From JBEHYA01 sp048498415 (GTDB taxonomy: Bacteria > Pseudomonadota > Alphaproteobacteria > UBA9219 > RGZA01): a stretch of 58,103 nucleotides of DNA. The notes below the pieces were generated by a model, which was not told the origin of the DNA, searched no databases, and saw only the letters and a program-made list of their open reading frames with translations. The first letter of the stretch is position 1. Every line of letters starts with the position of its first letter. Below are positions 8,961 to 19,891 of the stretch, one piece after another. The translations under genes and the position numbers were made by a program. The DNA is taken from assembly GCA_048498415.1 (NCBI GenBank), contig JBEHYA010000002.1, positions 1 to 58,103 on the forward strand, given 5' to 3'.

Positions 8961-9887
8961 TTACGACGGGATGATGGGATGATCAATGATCCATTGGCAT
9001 AGATCAGGGAAGCTTGTGCCAGTCGCCTTGGCCTGTTCCGGCACTAATGAGAGCGGCGTGAAGCCTGGCTGGGTATTCAGTTCAAGGAAATAAAGGCCAG
9101 TCGTACCGGGTTTGCTATCATCATACCGCACATCGATACGCGCGACGCCATTGCAGCCAAGCGCTTTGTAACTAACCTCCGCCATGCGCAGGCATTCATT
9201 GAACACATCCTGCGGCACTTTGGCCGGGCAGACGTGCTCGGCGAAGCCATCGGTATATTTGGCGGTGTAATCGTAGAACGTTACCTTGGGCACGATTTCG
9301 GTGACCGTGATCGCCTTGCCGCCCATCAAACCAACCGTGAGCTCACGGCCGGGAATGTAGCGTTCGACCAGCACTTCATTACCGAAGGTCCATTTTTCAT
9401 GGGCGATATCAAAGTTATGGCCTTTGAGGACAATTTGCACGCCGACGCTCGAGCCTTCATTGGGCGGCTTCACCACATAGGGCGCTTCGAACGGGATGCC
9501 GTTTTTTAAAACTTCGTCTTTGCTCAGCACTTTGCCTTCCGCGGTGCGCACGCCGGCGGCTTCCACGATTTTTTTGGCGGATGGCTTATCCATGGCGAGC
9601 GCCGAAGCCAGCACGCCGGAATGCGTATAGGGAATGGCAAGCATTTCCAGAAGGCTTTGAATGCAGCCATCTTCGCCCCAGCGGCCATGCAGGTTGTTTA
9701 AAACCACATCGGGTTTGCCATCATTCATAATGGCTTTGATAAGGGCGGGGATATCGCGCGTGACATCCACGGCATTCACTTGATGCCCACGTTCTTTCAA
9801 CGCCGCGACGATGCCTTTACCGCCGGAAAGCGACACCTCGCGCTCCGACGACCAGCCGCCCATGAGAACCGTGACGCGTTTTGTCAT
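8961..9887 (-). CDS. ddl: D-alanine--D-alanine ligase
   Basis: ATP-grasp ligase that makes the D-Ala-D-Ala dipeptide for MurF. The 308-residue protein shows MGGWSSEREVSLSGG at the N-terminus, NLHGRWGEDGCIQSLLEML, the EGSSVGV loop, and a C-terminal LELNTQPGFTPLSLVPEQA with metal-binding Glu/Asn. It overlaps murB by four bases (ATGA), indicating translational coupling. DdlB-type by its position in the dcw cluster. Confidence 0.98.
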   Translation of the reverse strand: MTKRVTVLMGGWSSEREVSLSGGKGIVAALKERGHQVNAVDVTRDIPALIKAIMNDGKPDVVLNNLHGRWGEDGCIQSLLEMLAIPYTHSGVLASALAMDKPSAKKIVEAAGVRTAEGKVLSKDEVLKNGIPFEAPYVVKPPNEGSSVGVQIVLKGHNFDIAHEKWTFGNEVLVERYIPGRELTVGLMGGKAITVTEIVPKVTFYDYTAKYTDGFAEHVCPAKVPQDVFNECLRMAEVSYKALGCNGVARIDVRYDDSKPGTTGLYFLELNTQPGFTPLSLVPEQAKATGTSFPDLCQWIIDHPIIPS

Positions 9888-10798
9888 AGCTTTTTTCCAA
9901 TCCGTTTGATTTCCCAGCGCAGTTCAATACCACTCTTGGCTTTCACCTTTGCCCGCACATCTTCGCCTAAATTCTCGATATCCGCAGCGGTGGCGTTGCC
10001 GGTGTTGATAAGAAAATTGCAATGCTGGGCGGAAACCTGCGCGCCGCCGATCTGAAAGCCGCGGCAGCCGGCGGCATCGATGAGCTGCCATGCCTTGTGG
10101 CCCTCAGGATTCGCGAAGGTGGAGCCGCCGGTATAGCTTTTAATCGGCTGCGTTTCGCCGCGCTTGGTCTGGATATTTTCCATCTGCGCCTTGATGGTGG
10201 AGGGATCGCCCGGCTGCAATTGAAAACGCGCGCTTACAAAAATGGCATCTTCCGGCAGGCTGGAATGGCGGTAGGAAAAACCGCATTCGGCGTTTGTGAA
10301 GGTTTTGATTTCGCCCTGCCGTGTCACCACGCGCACATCGACAAGCGCATCTTTAAATTCGCGGCCATAGGCGCCGGCATTCATGCGCACGCCGCCGCCG
10401 ATGCTGCCGGGAATGCCCGACATGAATTCAATGCCCGTCAGGCTATGGGTCAGCGCCGTGCGGGCGGCGATAGCATCCACCACCGCAGCGCCGGCCGTGA
10501 GCACATTATTCGCAACGCTCACCTGCTTGAACGCCTGACCCAGGCGGATCACCACGCCATCAATCCCGCCATCGCGCACGATGGTGTTGGAAGCAAGGCC
10601 CAGCACCGTGACGGGAATACGCGCAGGCAGCTGTTTTAAAAATTCAGCAAGATCATTTTCATCGGCAGGCTGAAACAATACTTCGGCATTGCCGCCGACC
10701 TTGAACCATGTGGTGTTTTTCAAGGGCGCGTTCGTCTGTAGTTCTCCGCGCGTTTTTGGTAATTGGTCGAGCAGCGATGCCATGCGGGGCGCCAACAT
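9884..10798 (-). CDS. murB: UDP-N-acetylenolpyruvoylglucosamine reductase MurB
   Basis: FAD/NADPH enzyme that reduces UDP-GlcNAc-enolpyruvate to UDP-MurNAc. Motifs: KNTTWFKVGGNAEVLF, LGLASNTIVRDGGIDGVV, FMSGIPGSIGGGVRMNAGAY, the catalytic Ser region YTGGSTFANPEG and GAQVSAQHCNFLINTGNATA. The 304-residue start used here is an ATG at 10798; an internal Met at codon 6 (MASLLDQLPKTRG, 10783) would also suit the family. It begins three bases after the murC stop and overlaps ddl by four bases. Confidence 0.97.
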   Translation of the reverse strand: MLAPRMASLLDQLPKTRGELQTNAPLKNTTWFKVGGNAEVLFQPADENDLAEFLKQLPARIPVTVLGLASNTIVRDGGIDGVVIRLGQAFKQVSVANNVLTAGAAVVDAIAARTALTHSLTGIEFMSGIPGSIGGGVRMNAGAYGREFKDALVDVRVVTRQGEIKTFTNAECGFSYRHSSLPEDAIFVSARFQLQPGDPSTIKAQMENIQTKRGETQPIKSYTGGSTFANPEGHKAWQLIDAAGCRGFQIGGAQVSAQHCNFLINTGNATAADIENLGEDVRAKVKAKSGIELRWEIKRIGKKL

Positions 10799-10801
10799 GG
10801 G

Positions 10802-12268
10802 TCAGGCCGACGCTTTTTTGGGCGCGGCTTTGAAAATGGCGGCGAGTTCTTCCGGCAACGTCGCGGCCCACGCGGTAATGTTACCGGCACCCAAGCACAC
10901 CACCATATCGCCCGGCTGCACCAGTTCGGAAACAATCTGCGCGAGTTTGTCGGGGCTGGGCAGCAGATGTACGCCGCGATGGCCGTGTTCGCGAAGCTTA
11001 TCGGCCAGCGCTTCCTTGGTGGCACCCGCAATGGGCTGTTCACCGGCCGCATAGACATCGGCGATGATCACATGGTCGGCATCATTAAAGCATTTGCAGA
11101 ATTCTTCCATCAGGCTGGAAAGACGCGTGTAGCGGTGCGGCTGCACTACGGCAATTGTTTTGCCGTTGTCGCCGCAGGCGGTGCGGGCCGCAGCCAGCAC
11201 GGCGGCGATTTCCACCGGGTGGTGGCCGTAATCGTCGATCACCGTCACGCCATTCGCTTCGCCCGTCTGGGTGAAACGGCGTTTAACGCCGGTAAAGCTG
11301 GTAAGCGCAGCACGCATGGTCTCGTGCGCAATGCCAAGTTCGTTGCCCACGGCAAGCGCAGCCAGCGAGTTCTGCACGTTATGGCGGCCATACATGGGCA
11401 ACTGAATATTTTTAAGCTCGGTTTCCTTGCCCGTCTTGCGGTCGGTGAAGGCGACGTCGTAGCGCGCGCCGAAAGGCCCGGTTTCCACATTCATCGCGCG
11501 CACATCCGCCTGCGCATTGAACCCGTAGGTGATGATGCGGCGGTCGGTGAGGTGCGGGAGCATGGCTTGGACTTCTGGATGGTCCATGCACAAAACGGCA
11601 AAGCCATAGAAGGGAATGTTGGTGATGAACGTCTCGTACGCTTTCTTCACCGCGGCGAAATCGCCGTAAAAATCCATATGCTCGGGATCAATGTTGGTCA
11701 CAATCGCGATGGTGGCGGGCAGTTTGGTGAAGCTGCCATCGGATTCATCGGATTCCACGACCATCCATTCGCCTTCGCCAAGGCGCGCGTTGGTGCCATA
11801 GGCGTTGATGATGCCGCCATTGATGACGGTGGGATCCATGCCGGCTTTTTCTAATAATGTGCCGACCATCGATGTGGTGGTGGTTTTGCCATGCGTGCCG
11901 CCAATCGCAATCGCCCATTTAAGGCGCATCAGTTCGCCCAGCATTTCCGCACGGCGCACGATGGGTAAATGTTTTTCGCGGGCGGCGAGAAGCTCGGGGT
12001 TATCTTTTTTAATCGCGGAAGAAACAACCACCACAGCCGCATCACCCAGATGCTTTGCTTCATGGCCGACAAAAACCTTGATGCCGTTTTTTTGCAACCG
12101 TTTGACGTTATAGCTCTCCGCCTGATCAGTACCCTGCACGGTATAGCCCAGCTGATGCAGCGTCTCGGCGATGCCGCTCATGCCAATGCCGCCGATGCCG
12201 ATGAAATGGATCGGGCCGACGGCCAGGGGAATACGGGTCTTGTTATGGAGCGGTAAAACGGTGTTCAT
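10802..12268 (-). CDS. murC: UDP-N-acetylmuramate--L-alanine ligase MurC
   Basis: Adds L-Ala to UDP-MurNAc. The 488-residue protein has the N-terminal dinucleotide fold HFIGIGGIGMSGIAETLHQL, the ATP loop IGGTHGKTTTTSMVG (about 119-133), EHMDFYGDF and the C-terminal domain with VIDDYGHHPVEIAA. Family-typical length. It starts 22 bases after the murG stop. Confidence 0.98.
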   Translation of the reverse strand: MNTVLPLHNKTRIPLAVGPIHFIGIGGIGMSGIAETLHQLGYTVQGTDQAESYNVKRLQKNGIKVFVGHEAKHLGDAAVVVVSSAIKKDNPELLAAREKHLPIVRRAEMLGELMRLKWAIAIGGTHGKTTTTSMVGTLLEKAGMDPTVINGGIINAYGTNARLGEGEWMVVESDESDGSFTKLPATIAIVTNIDPEHMDFYGDFAAVKKAYETFITNIPFYGFAVLCMDHPEVQAMLPHLTDRRIITYGFNAQADVRAMNVETGPFGARYDVAFTDRKTGKETELKNIQLPMYGRHNVQNSLAALAVGNELGIAHETMRAALTSFTGVKRRFTQTGEANGVTVIDDYGHHPVEIAAVLAAARTACGDNGKTIAVVQPHRYTRLSSLMEEFCKCFNDADHVIIADVYAAGEQPIAGATKEALADKLREHGHRGVHLLPSPDKLAQIVSELVQPGDMVVCLGAGNITAWAATLPEELAAIFKAAPKKASA

Positions 12269-12290
12269 GGCGTCTACTTAAACAGAGAAT

Positions 12291-13454
12291 TTAGGCAGCA
12301 ACGTGGGAATGATTCGTTCCGCTGCCAGTATAGCCATCTTCATTCGTATTGTCTGAAAAATCTATCAAATCACATGCTAAATCCGCGAGTTTCTGCGCGG
12401 CGTCTAACCGGGCCAGCGCCTTGGCCATCGCCGCCGTTTTAACCAGCATGGCGGGATTGAGCATCAATGTCTCAAGTCTTACTGCGAGGGCTTCGGGGGT
12501 GAAGGCCTTTTGTGGGATCACCCAGCCGCCGCCGGCTTCCGCCACACTTTCGGCATTCGCCTGCTGCTCACCCGCAATGGCGTGCGGGTAGGGCACATAA
12601 ATGGCAGGGCGGCCCGCCGCGCACATTTCCGCGACCGTGGAAGCCCCCGACCGGCAGATGGCGAGATGGCAATTCGCCAAACGCTCCGGCACATCGCTAA
12701 AGAATGTGGCGAGTTCCACCTGCACGCCGTGCATGCCATAGGCTTGCTTCACCTGTTCCAAATCCGCTTGCCGGCATTGCTGGCTGATCACCAGACGGCG
12801 GCGCAAATGTTCGGGCAGCAGATTGACGGCCTTGGGCATCACATCGCTGAACACGGTAGCGCCCAGGCTGCCGCCCATGATGAGGAGGCGAATGGGCGCG
12901 TTATCACCCACGCTTGGATAGGCTTGCTCATGCAACGCGCAAATGGTGGGGCGGACGGGATTGCCGGTAAGGCTCACCCGCGTTTTGGTGGATTCCAGGC
13001 CTTTTACATAGGGAAATGACGTCGCAATCAGCCGCGCGGTGTGGGCCAGAATTTTATTGGCCCGGCCCAGCACGGCATTTTGATCGTGCAGGATAATGGG
13101 AACGTTTAAACGCGAGGCCGCGAACACGGTTGGCACCGAAGGGTAGCCGCCAAAGCCAACCACCAATGCCGGCTTGGTGCGGGCGATGTGGGCGTAAGCT
13201 TCCGCCGTGCCCCATAACATATTGAGCGCGCCAATGGTTTTGCTGATGAAGGAACCGCCCAGCGATTTGGCGTGAATGCGGGTAACCGGCACATCGCCAA
13301 GCTCGGCACTGAATTTGCCGCCGCGTTGATCAGTGACCAGCATAACGCGAAGCCCGCGCTTGATGAGTTCGCGCGCCAGCGCTTCAGCGGGAAAAATATG
13401 CCCGCCGGTGCCGCCTGCGGCTAAAAGAACAAGTGGTTTTGATCCGCTCATCAT
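12291..13454 (-). CDS. murG: Lipid II synthase MurG (GlcNAc transferase)
   Basis: Membrane-associated GT28 glycosyltransferase that converts lipid I to lipid II. Motifs: LLAAGGTGGHIFPAEALARE (about 10-29), VGFGGYPSVPTVFAA, HDQNAVLGRAN, GGSLGATVFSD, and the UDP-GlcNAc site CRSGASTVAEMCAAGRPAI with PYPHAIAGEQQANA. Starts at MM; the second Met (13451) is equally possible. The final ~15 residues (DGYTGSGTNHSHVAA) are a small non-conserved tail. Confidence 0.98.
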   Translation of the reverse strand: MMSGSKPLVLLAAGGTGGHIFPAEALARELIKRGLRVMLVTDQRGGKFSAELGDVPVTRIHAKSLGGSFISKTIGALNMLWGTAEAYAHIARTKPALVVGFGGYPSVPTVFAASRLNVPIILHDQNAVLGRANKILAHTARLIATSFPYVKGLESTKTRVSLTGNPVRPTICALHEQAYPSVGDNAPIRLLIMGGSLGATVFSDVMPKAVNLLPEHLRRRLVISQQCRQADLEQVKQAYGMHGVQVELATFFSDVPERLANCHLAICRSGASTVAEMCAAGRPAIYVPYPHAIAGEQQANAESVAEAGGGWVIPQKAFTPEALAVRLETLMLNPAMLVKTAAMAKALARLDAAQKLADLACDLIDFSDNTNEDGYTGSGTNHSHVAA

Positions 13455-13464
13455 AAATCAGCTG

Positions 13465-14582
13465 TTACAAATTCTGGCCGTAATGCTTGCGCGTAAGCGC
13501 CAGCAACATGCCCGCTGAAAAAGATAATGCCAAAAGCGATGAACCGCCATAGGAAATGAATGGCAGAGTCATGCCCTTGGTGGGAAGGATATGCAGGCTG
13601 GAGCCCATATTGATGATGGCCTGCAAACCGAATTCGACCAGCAGGCCGGCGACCGCCAGCACGATGAACAGATTGTTTTCGCCGCGCACGCGCCATAGGC
13701 CGCGCAACACGATGAAGGCGAAGATGCACACAATAAACACGCAGGTGATGAGCCCAAATTCTTCGCCCGCAACCGAGAAGATAAAATCGGCATGCGCATC
13801 GGGGAGGGATAGCTTCACCTGACCTTCGCCGGGGCCTACGCCCGTCCATCCGCCGGCCTGGAAGGCTTCGATGGATTTATCAATCTGATAGGTATCGTTT
13901 GAGTCCGGGTGCAGGAAGGTCTCGATGCGTTTGTGGAAATGGGGGAGCAATAAATACGCGCCGCCCAACCCGAACAGGCCAAGCCCGCCAAGCCCCGCCA
14001 TCAGCCAGATGGAAACGCCGGAGAGTAAAAGCTGCGCCGCGAACACGCAGGAGAGCAGCACCGTCATGCCCATATCGGGCTGCATGATGAGCAGGGTGAC
14101 GGCCACGCCATAGGTGCCTAAAGCCACCCAATGGCCCGGAAAATTGGGGATTTCTGTGTGGCGGGAGAGCAGGCGCGCACAGAGAATGGTGAAGCAGGGC
14201 TTTAAAAATTCAGACGGCTGAATGGAAAAGCCCAGCAAATGAATCCACCGCCGCGCGCCTTTGATTTCTACGCCCACAAAATAGGTGGCGAACACCGCCA
14301 TCACGGCCAGAATAAAAACAATGAATGCAAACACGCGCACCTGATTAGGCGGCATGAGGGAGATGGCAACCATAATCAGAATAGCCGGCACCAGCCACAT
14401 CAGATGGCGCCAGACGAAATACATGCTGTCTTCGTTCAAGTGCAGCGCCACCGGCGGGCTGGCGGCCTGAATGAGCAGCACGCCCACTACCATCAATATG
14501 GCAATGGCGCCGAGCGTCCAATGGTCTACCGTCCACCACCAGCGGCCAAGCAGCGATCGGTCGGAACGGGCAATAGGTGGCA

Positions 14583-14583
<1 letters not shown>
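13465..14583 (-). CDS. ftsW: Septal peptidoglycan polymerase FtsW
   Basis: SEDS-family glycosyltransferase that polymerises lipid II at the septum together with FtsI. The 372-residue protein is almost wholly hydrophobic, with about ten membrane spans. It carries the family hallmarks GARRWIHLLGFSIQPSEFLK, GQVKLSLPDAHADFIFSVAG and the C-terminal GMTLPFISYGGSSLLALSF. Its start overlaps the murD stop by one base, so the two are translationally coupled. Confidence 0.98.
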
Positions 14584-15950
<1,367 letters not shown>

Positions 15951-15954
15951 GGTT

Positions 15955-17040
15955 TTACCGGAGTTTGAGGGTGGAAAGACCGATGAGGGCGAAAATGAAG
16001 GCTAAAATCCAGAAACGGATCACCACCGTGCTCTCCGACCAGCCCTTTTTTTCAAAATGATGATGCAGCGGCGCCATGAGGAACACGCGTTTGCCCGTGA
16101 GCTTGAAGGACGCGACCTGGATCATCACTGACAGCGTCTCCATCACAAATAAACCGCCGATAATGGCGAGCACAATTTCGTGTTTGGTGATTACCGCCAT
16201 ACTGCCAATGGCGCCGCCCAGCGAAAGGGAACCGGTATCGCCCATAAACACGGCGGCGGGTGGTGCGTTGTACCACAGGAAGCCGAGACAAGCGCCCACA
16301 AGCGCGCCGCACAGCACGGCAAGCTCACCTGCCTGCGCGATATGGTGGATGTTGAGATAATTAGCGAACACCAGATTGCCAGCCAGATACGAGATAATGC
16401 CGAAGCTGATGGCGGCGAGAATAACCGGCACGGTGGCAAGGCCATCCAGCCCATCGGTCAGATTTACGGCATTGGCGGCGCCCACAATCACCAGCACGGC
16501 AAAGACATAATAGAACAAACCAAAATCCAGCAGCACGTCTTTGAAGAAAGGCACGGCAAGATGGTTGGCAAGGCCAGGCGAAGAGAGATGCGCAACCGCC
16601 ACCGCGGCGGTTAGCGAGATAACGGTTTGCACCGCCAGCCGCACTTTACCCGATACGCCATCCGTATTGCGTTTGGTGAGCTTGAGATAATCGTCAAAAA
16701 AGCCGATCAGGCCGAAACCAAGCGTGACCAGCAGCACGATCCATACATACGGATTGGTAAGGTCGGCCCACAGCAGTGCGCTGATGAAAAAAGATAGCAG
16801 GATGATCAGCCCGCCCATGGTGGGCGTGCCTTTTTTAGCCTGGTGGGTTTCCGGCCCGACAGCGCGGATGGGCTGGCCTTCGCCCTGCTTGCTTTTCAGC
16901 CAGCGAATGATTTTGGGGCCAAGCCAGAAGGCCAGCAAAAGCGTGGTGAGAATAGCGCCGCCGGTGCGGAACGTGATGTACCGGAACAGGTTGAACAGCA
17001 CGAAGTCTTTGCCGAGGGGGGAGAGAAGCAGATACAGCAT
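15955..17040 (-). CDS. mraY: Phospho-MurNAc-pentapeptide transferase MraY
   Basis: Integral membrane enzyme that attaches the Park nucleotide to undecaprenyl phosphate, making lipid I. The 361-residue, ten-span protein shows HQAKKGTPTMGGLIILLSF, FDDYLKLTKRNTDGVSGK (catalytic Asp pair), NAVNLTDGLDGLA, FMGDTGSLSLGGAIG and the loop LMAPLHHHFEKKGWSE. The start directly abuts the murF stop. Confidence 0.99.
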   Translation of the reverse strand: MLYLLLSPLGKDFVLFNLFRYITFRTGGAILTTLLLAFWLGPKIIRWLKSKQGEGQPIRAVGPETHQAKKGTPTMGGLIILLSFFISALLWADLTNPYVWIVLLVTLGFGLIGFFDDYLKLTKRNTDGVSGKVRLAVQTVISLTAAVAVAHLSSPGLANHLAVPFFKDVLLDFGLFYYVFAVLVIVGAANAVNLTDGLDGLATVPVILAAISFGIISYLAGNLVFANYLNIHHIAQAGELAVLCGALVGACLGFLWYNAPPAAVFMGDTGSLSLGGAIGSMAVITKHEIVLAIIGGLFVMETLSVMIQVASFKLTGKRVFLMAPLHHHFEKKGWSESTVVIRFWILAFIFALIGLSTLKLR

Positions 17041-18432
17041 TTAGCCCGCCGATGTTTTCTTGACTGGTTGATTGGTATTCTGCTGCGCCAGCGCAGCCAC
17101 AACTTTTTCCATCGCCATGCTGTGCGAGCCTTTGATGGTGATGATATCGCCGGGTCGAATGGCGGCGCTGATGATCGGCGCCAATAAATCGCTGGTGGGC
17201 GCATAGCCGCCCTGCAGCTTGGCGGGCAGGGCATCAAACAAATGCTTCATGATCTCGCCGCAGCAAAAAACCTGATCAATCTGCGCGGCCTGAATGGCGG
17301 GGGCGAGCCCTACATGAAAATCGCGCGCCTGATGGCCAAGCTCTTTCATATCGGCAATCGCCAGCAGCCGTCGACCACCCGGGCCGGGTTTTTTACCAGC
17401 CAGCACCTTGATCGCCATTTCCATGCTGATGGGGCTGGCGTTGTAGCTTTCATCGATAATCGTGAACGCGCCTTCATGCACGCCGCCGCGGCCCGTCGCG
17501 AGTTTAAGCTGGCCGAGGGTTTCGGCGGCTTTGGCTACATCAGCGCCCGCAATGCCAGCGGTAAGCAGCACGGCCAGCGAGTTCATGACCCAGTGTTCCC
17601 CCGGCTGGCCTACCTTATATATATAGGTGCGGCCCAGAATGCTGGCTTTGACCTCGCTGCCATCGGCAGAGAGGGTAAAACCTTCTAATTTCGCGTCTTT
17701 GCCGGCTTTACCGAAGGAAACCACGTTGGCTTTGGTGCGGGCCTTCAAAAACTCAAAATAACTGTTATCGGCGTTCAGCACGGCATGCCCGCCGGGCTCC
17801 AGGCCTTCAAAAATTTCGGCTTTGGCGGCGGCGATTTCATCCAGATCGCGGAAATTGCCGATATGCACCGGCGCGATATTGGTGATGAGCGCAATATGCG
17901 GGCGCACTTGTCGTGACAGGGGCCCAAGCTCACCCGTATGGTTCATGCCGATTTCAAATACGCCATAGCGGCTATCACGGGCCATGCGTGCAAGGCTTGT
18001 GGGCACGCCCCAGTGATTGTTGAAGCTGCCAACGTTCGCATAAGTGGGCGCTTGCACTTCCAGAACCTGCCGCAGCGCTTCCTTGTGGCCGGTTTTGCCG
18101 ACCGAGCCTGTGACGGCAATCACCTTGCCGTGCATGCGCGCGCGTGATGCGATGCCTAACATTTCGAGGGCTTTATAGGTATCCGCGACCACCACCTGTT
18201 TTTCCGGGGCGATGCCTTCCACCAGATGATCCACCATCACGCCCGGCGCGCCTTGTTCCACGGCGCTTTTCACGAAGTCATGCGCGTTGAACTGCGGGCC
18301 TTTGAGGGCGACGAAGAACTGACCGGGTTTGATATCGCGGCTGTTAATTGAAATGCCGGTGGCTTCCCATGCGCCGGTTGTTTTGCCGTTGGTGGCGGAT
18401 GCTACTTCTTGTGCGGTCCATAACGCGCTCAT
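17041..18432 (-). CDS. murF: UDP-MurNAc-tripeptide--D-Ala-D-Ala ligase MurF
   Basis: Completes the pentapeptide precursor by adding D-Ala-D-Ala. The 463-residue protein has the MurF N-domain (SINSRDIKPGQFFVALKG), a P-loop AVTGSVGKTGHKEAL (about 106-120), SFNNHWGVPTSLARM, EIGMNHTGELGPLS, TNIAPVHIGNF, and IDESYNASPISMEMAIKVL. Instead of the common GKTSTKE, the P-loop reads GKTGHKE; the core Lys-Thr is kept. It overlaps the murE stop by four bases. Confidence 0.97.
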   Translation of the reverse strand: MSALWTAQEVASATNGKTTGAWEATGISINSRDIKPGQFFVALKGPQFNAHDFVKSAVEQGAPGVMVDHLVEGIAPEKQVVVADTYKALEMLGIASRARMHGKVIAVTGSVGKTGHKEALRQVLEVQAPTYANVGSFNNHWGVPTSLARMARDSRYGVFEIGMNHTGELGPLSRQVRPHIALITNIAPVHIGNFRDLDEIAAAKAEIFEGLEPGGHAVLNADNSYFEFLKARTKANVVSFGKAGKDAKLEGFTLSADGSEVKASILGRTYIYKVGQPGEHWVMNSLAVLLTAGIAGADVAKAAETLGQLKLATGRGGVHEGAFTIIDESYNASPISMEMAIKVLAGKKPGPGGRRLLAIADMKELGHQARDFHVGLAPAIQAAQIDQVFCCGEIMKHLFDALPAKLQGGYAPTSDLLAPIISAAIRPGDIITIKGSHSMAMEKVVAALAQQNTNQPVKKTSAG

Positions 18433-19871
18433 GCCGCCAGCCCCTGCATTTTGCTGCGGGCAACTTCCACATCGTCAAACGGCACCGTCTGGCCCTGAAT
18501 GATCTGGCCGGTCTCGTGGCCTTTGCCGGCAATCACCAGCACGTCGCCGTTTTTCATCATTTCAAGACCGGCGGCAATCGCTTTAGTCCGGTCGCCGATT
18601 TCCGTAGCGCCGGGGCAGCCTTCTAAAACGGCTTTACGGATTGATGCTGGGTCTTCAAAACGCGGATTATCGTCCGTCACGATCACCACATCCGCCAGCC
18701 GCTGCGCAATCTCGCCCATAATCGGGCGTTTGCCGGTATCGCGGTTGCCGCCGCAGCCGAAGACCACGATTAAACGGTTGGTGGTGTGGGGGCGAAGGGC
18801 TTTCAACACATTTTCCAGCGCATCGGGCTTGTGCGCGTAATCAACATACACGGTGCCATCCTTATGGCTGCCCACCCGTTCCAGCCGCCCGCGCACACCA
18901 ACCAGACGCGGCATGTTATTGATGGTGGCCTGCACATCTTCGCCGCTGGCAATCGCGATCGAGGCGGCGCAGAGAATATTCGCCGACTGAAATGCGCCGA
19001 CCAGATTGATTTGTGACGTGTATGTTTTGCCAAACGCGGAAAGCGTGATGTTCTGGCCGCCGGCGGCGTATTCTTTTTTGGTAATCCGAATATCGGCCTG
19101 GCCTTCGCCGAACGAAATCACCTTGATGCCGCGGCGGATGGCGACGGCTGCAATATGATCAAATTCCGGAATATCGCGGTTGATCACCGCCGTGCCGGTA
19201 GCTGGCAAAACTTCGCCGAATAAACGCAGTTTGGCGTTTAAATAGGCTTCCATGGTCTGGTGATAATCCAGATGCTCGCGGCTGAAGTTGGTGAAGGCGG
19301 CGTATTTTAAATTGACGCCATCCAGCCGGTATTGATCGAGGCCGTGGCTTGAGGCCTCCATCGCCACATGGGTGATTTTTTTCTCGGTGGCCAGCATATC
19401 AAGGTCTTGATGCAGGCTTACGCAGTCCGGCGTGGTAAGGGAACCATAACGCTCGATATCATTGCCGATAATGCCAAGCGTGCCGATGCTCGCCGCGCGT
19501 TTCCCTGCCAGCTGCCAGAACTGGCGCGTGAACTGCACGGTGGATGTTTTGCCGCTGGTGCCCGTCACCGCCGCGATATGTTCCGGCTGATGCGGATAAA
19601 ACCTTGCCGATATGCGCGCGAAAAGCTGACGGGGTTCAGCGGCCAGCGCCACGCTGACATTGCCGGAAACATTTGTATTGAGTGGCGCAACAATCGCCAC
19701 GGCGCCGCTTTGAATGGCTTGTTCGATATACGAAATTCCATCGCCCGTATGGCCGGGGAGAGCGGCAAACAGCTGGCCGGGTTTCACGTTGCGGGAATCC
19801 CGGGCAAGGCCCGTGATTTCAACATCCGCGCCCGTGAACGGCGCACCACCAAGAAGCTGGGAAAAACGCAT
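18429..19871 (-). CDS. murE: UDP-MurNAc-tripeptide synthetase MurE (meso-DAP type)
   Basis: Adds the third residue of the stem peptide. The 480-residue protein shows GLARDSRNVKPGQLFAALPG, the P-loop AVTGTSGKTSTVQFTRQFW, EASSHGLDQYRLDGV, NFSREHLDYHQTMEAYLNAK (carbamylated Lys region) and the substrate motif DNPR within VTDDNPRFEDPASIR. That motif is the hallmark of meso-diaminopimelate-adding enzymes. It starts 20 bases after ftsI and overlaps murF by four. Confidence 0.98.
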   Translation of the reverse strand: MRFSQLLGGAPFTGADVEITGLARDSRNVKPGQLFAALPGHTGDGISYIEQAIQSGAVAIVAPLNTNVSGNVSVALAAEPRQLFARISARFYPHQPEHIAAVTGTSGKTSTVQFTRQFWQLAGKRAASIGTLGIIGNDIERYGSLTTPDCVSLHQDLDMLATEKKITHVAMEASSHGLDQYRLDGVNLKYAAFTNFSREHLDYHQTMEAYLNAKLRLFGEVLPATGTAVINRDIPEFDHIAAVAIRRGIKVISFGEGQADIRITKKEYAAGGQNITLSAFGKTYTSQINLVGAFQSANILCAASIAIASGEDVQATINNMPRLVGVRGRLERVGSHKDGTVYVDYAHKPDALENVLKALRPHTTNRLIVVFGCGGNRDTGKRPIMGEIAQRLADVVIVTDDNPRFEDPASIRKAVLEGCPGATEIGDRTKAIAAGLEMMKNGDVLVIAGKGHETGQIIQGQTVPFDDVEVARSKMQGLAA

Positions 19872-19891
19872 GGAACAAAAAACCTATCGCA

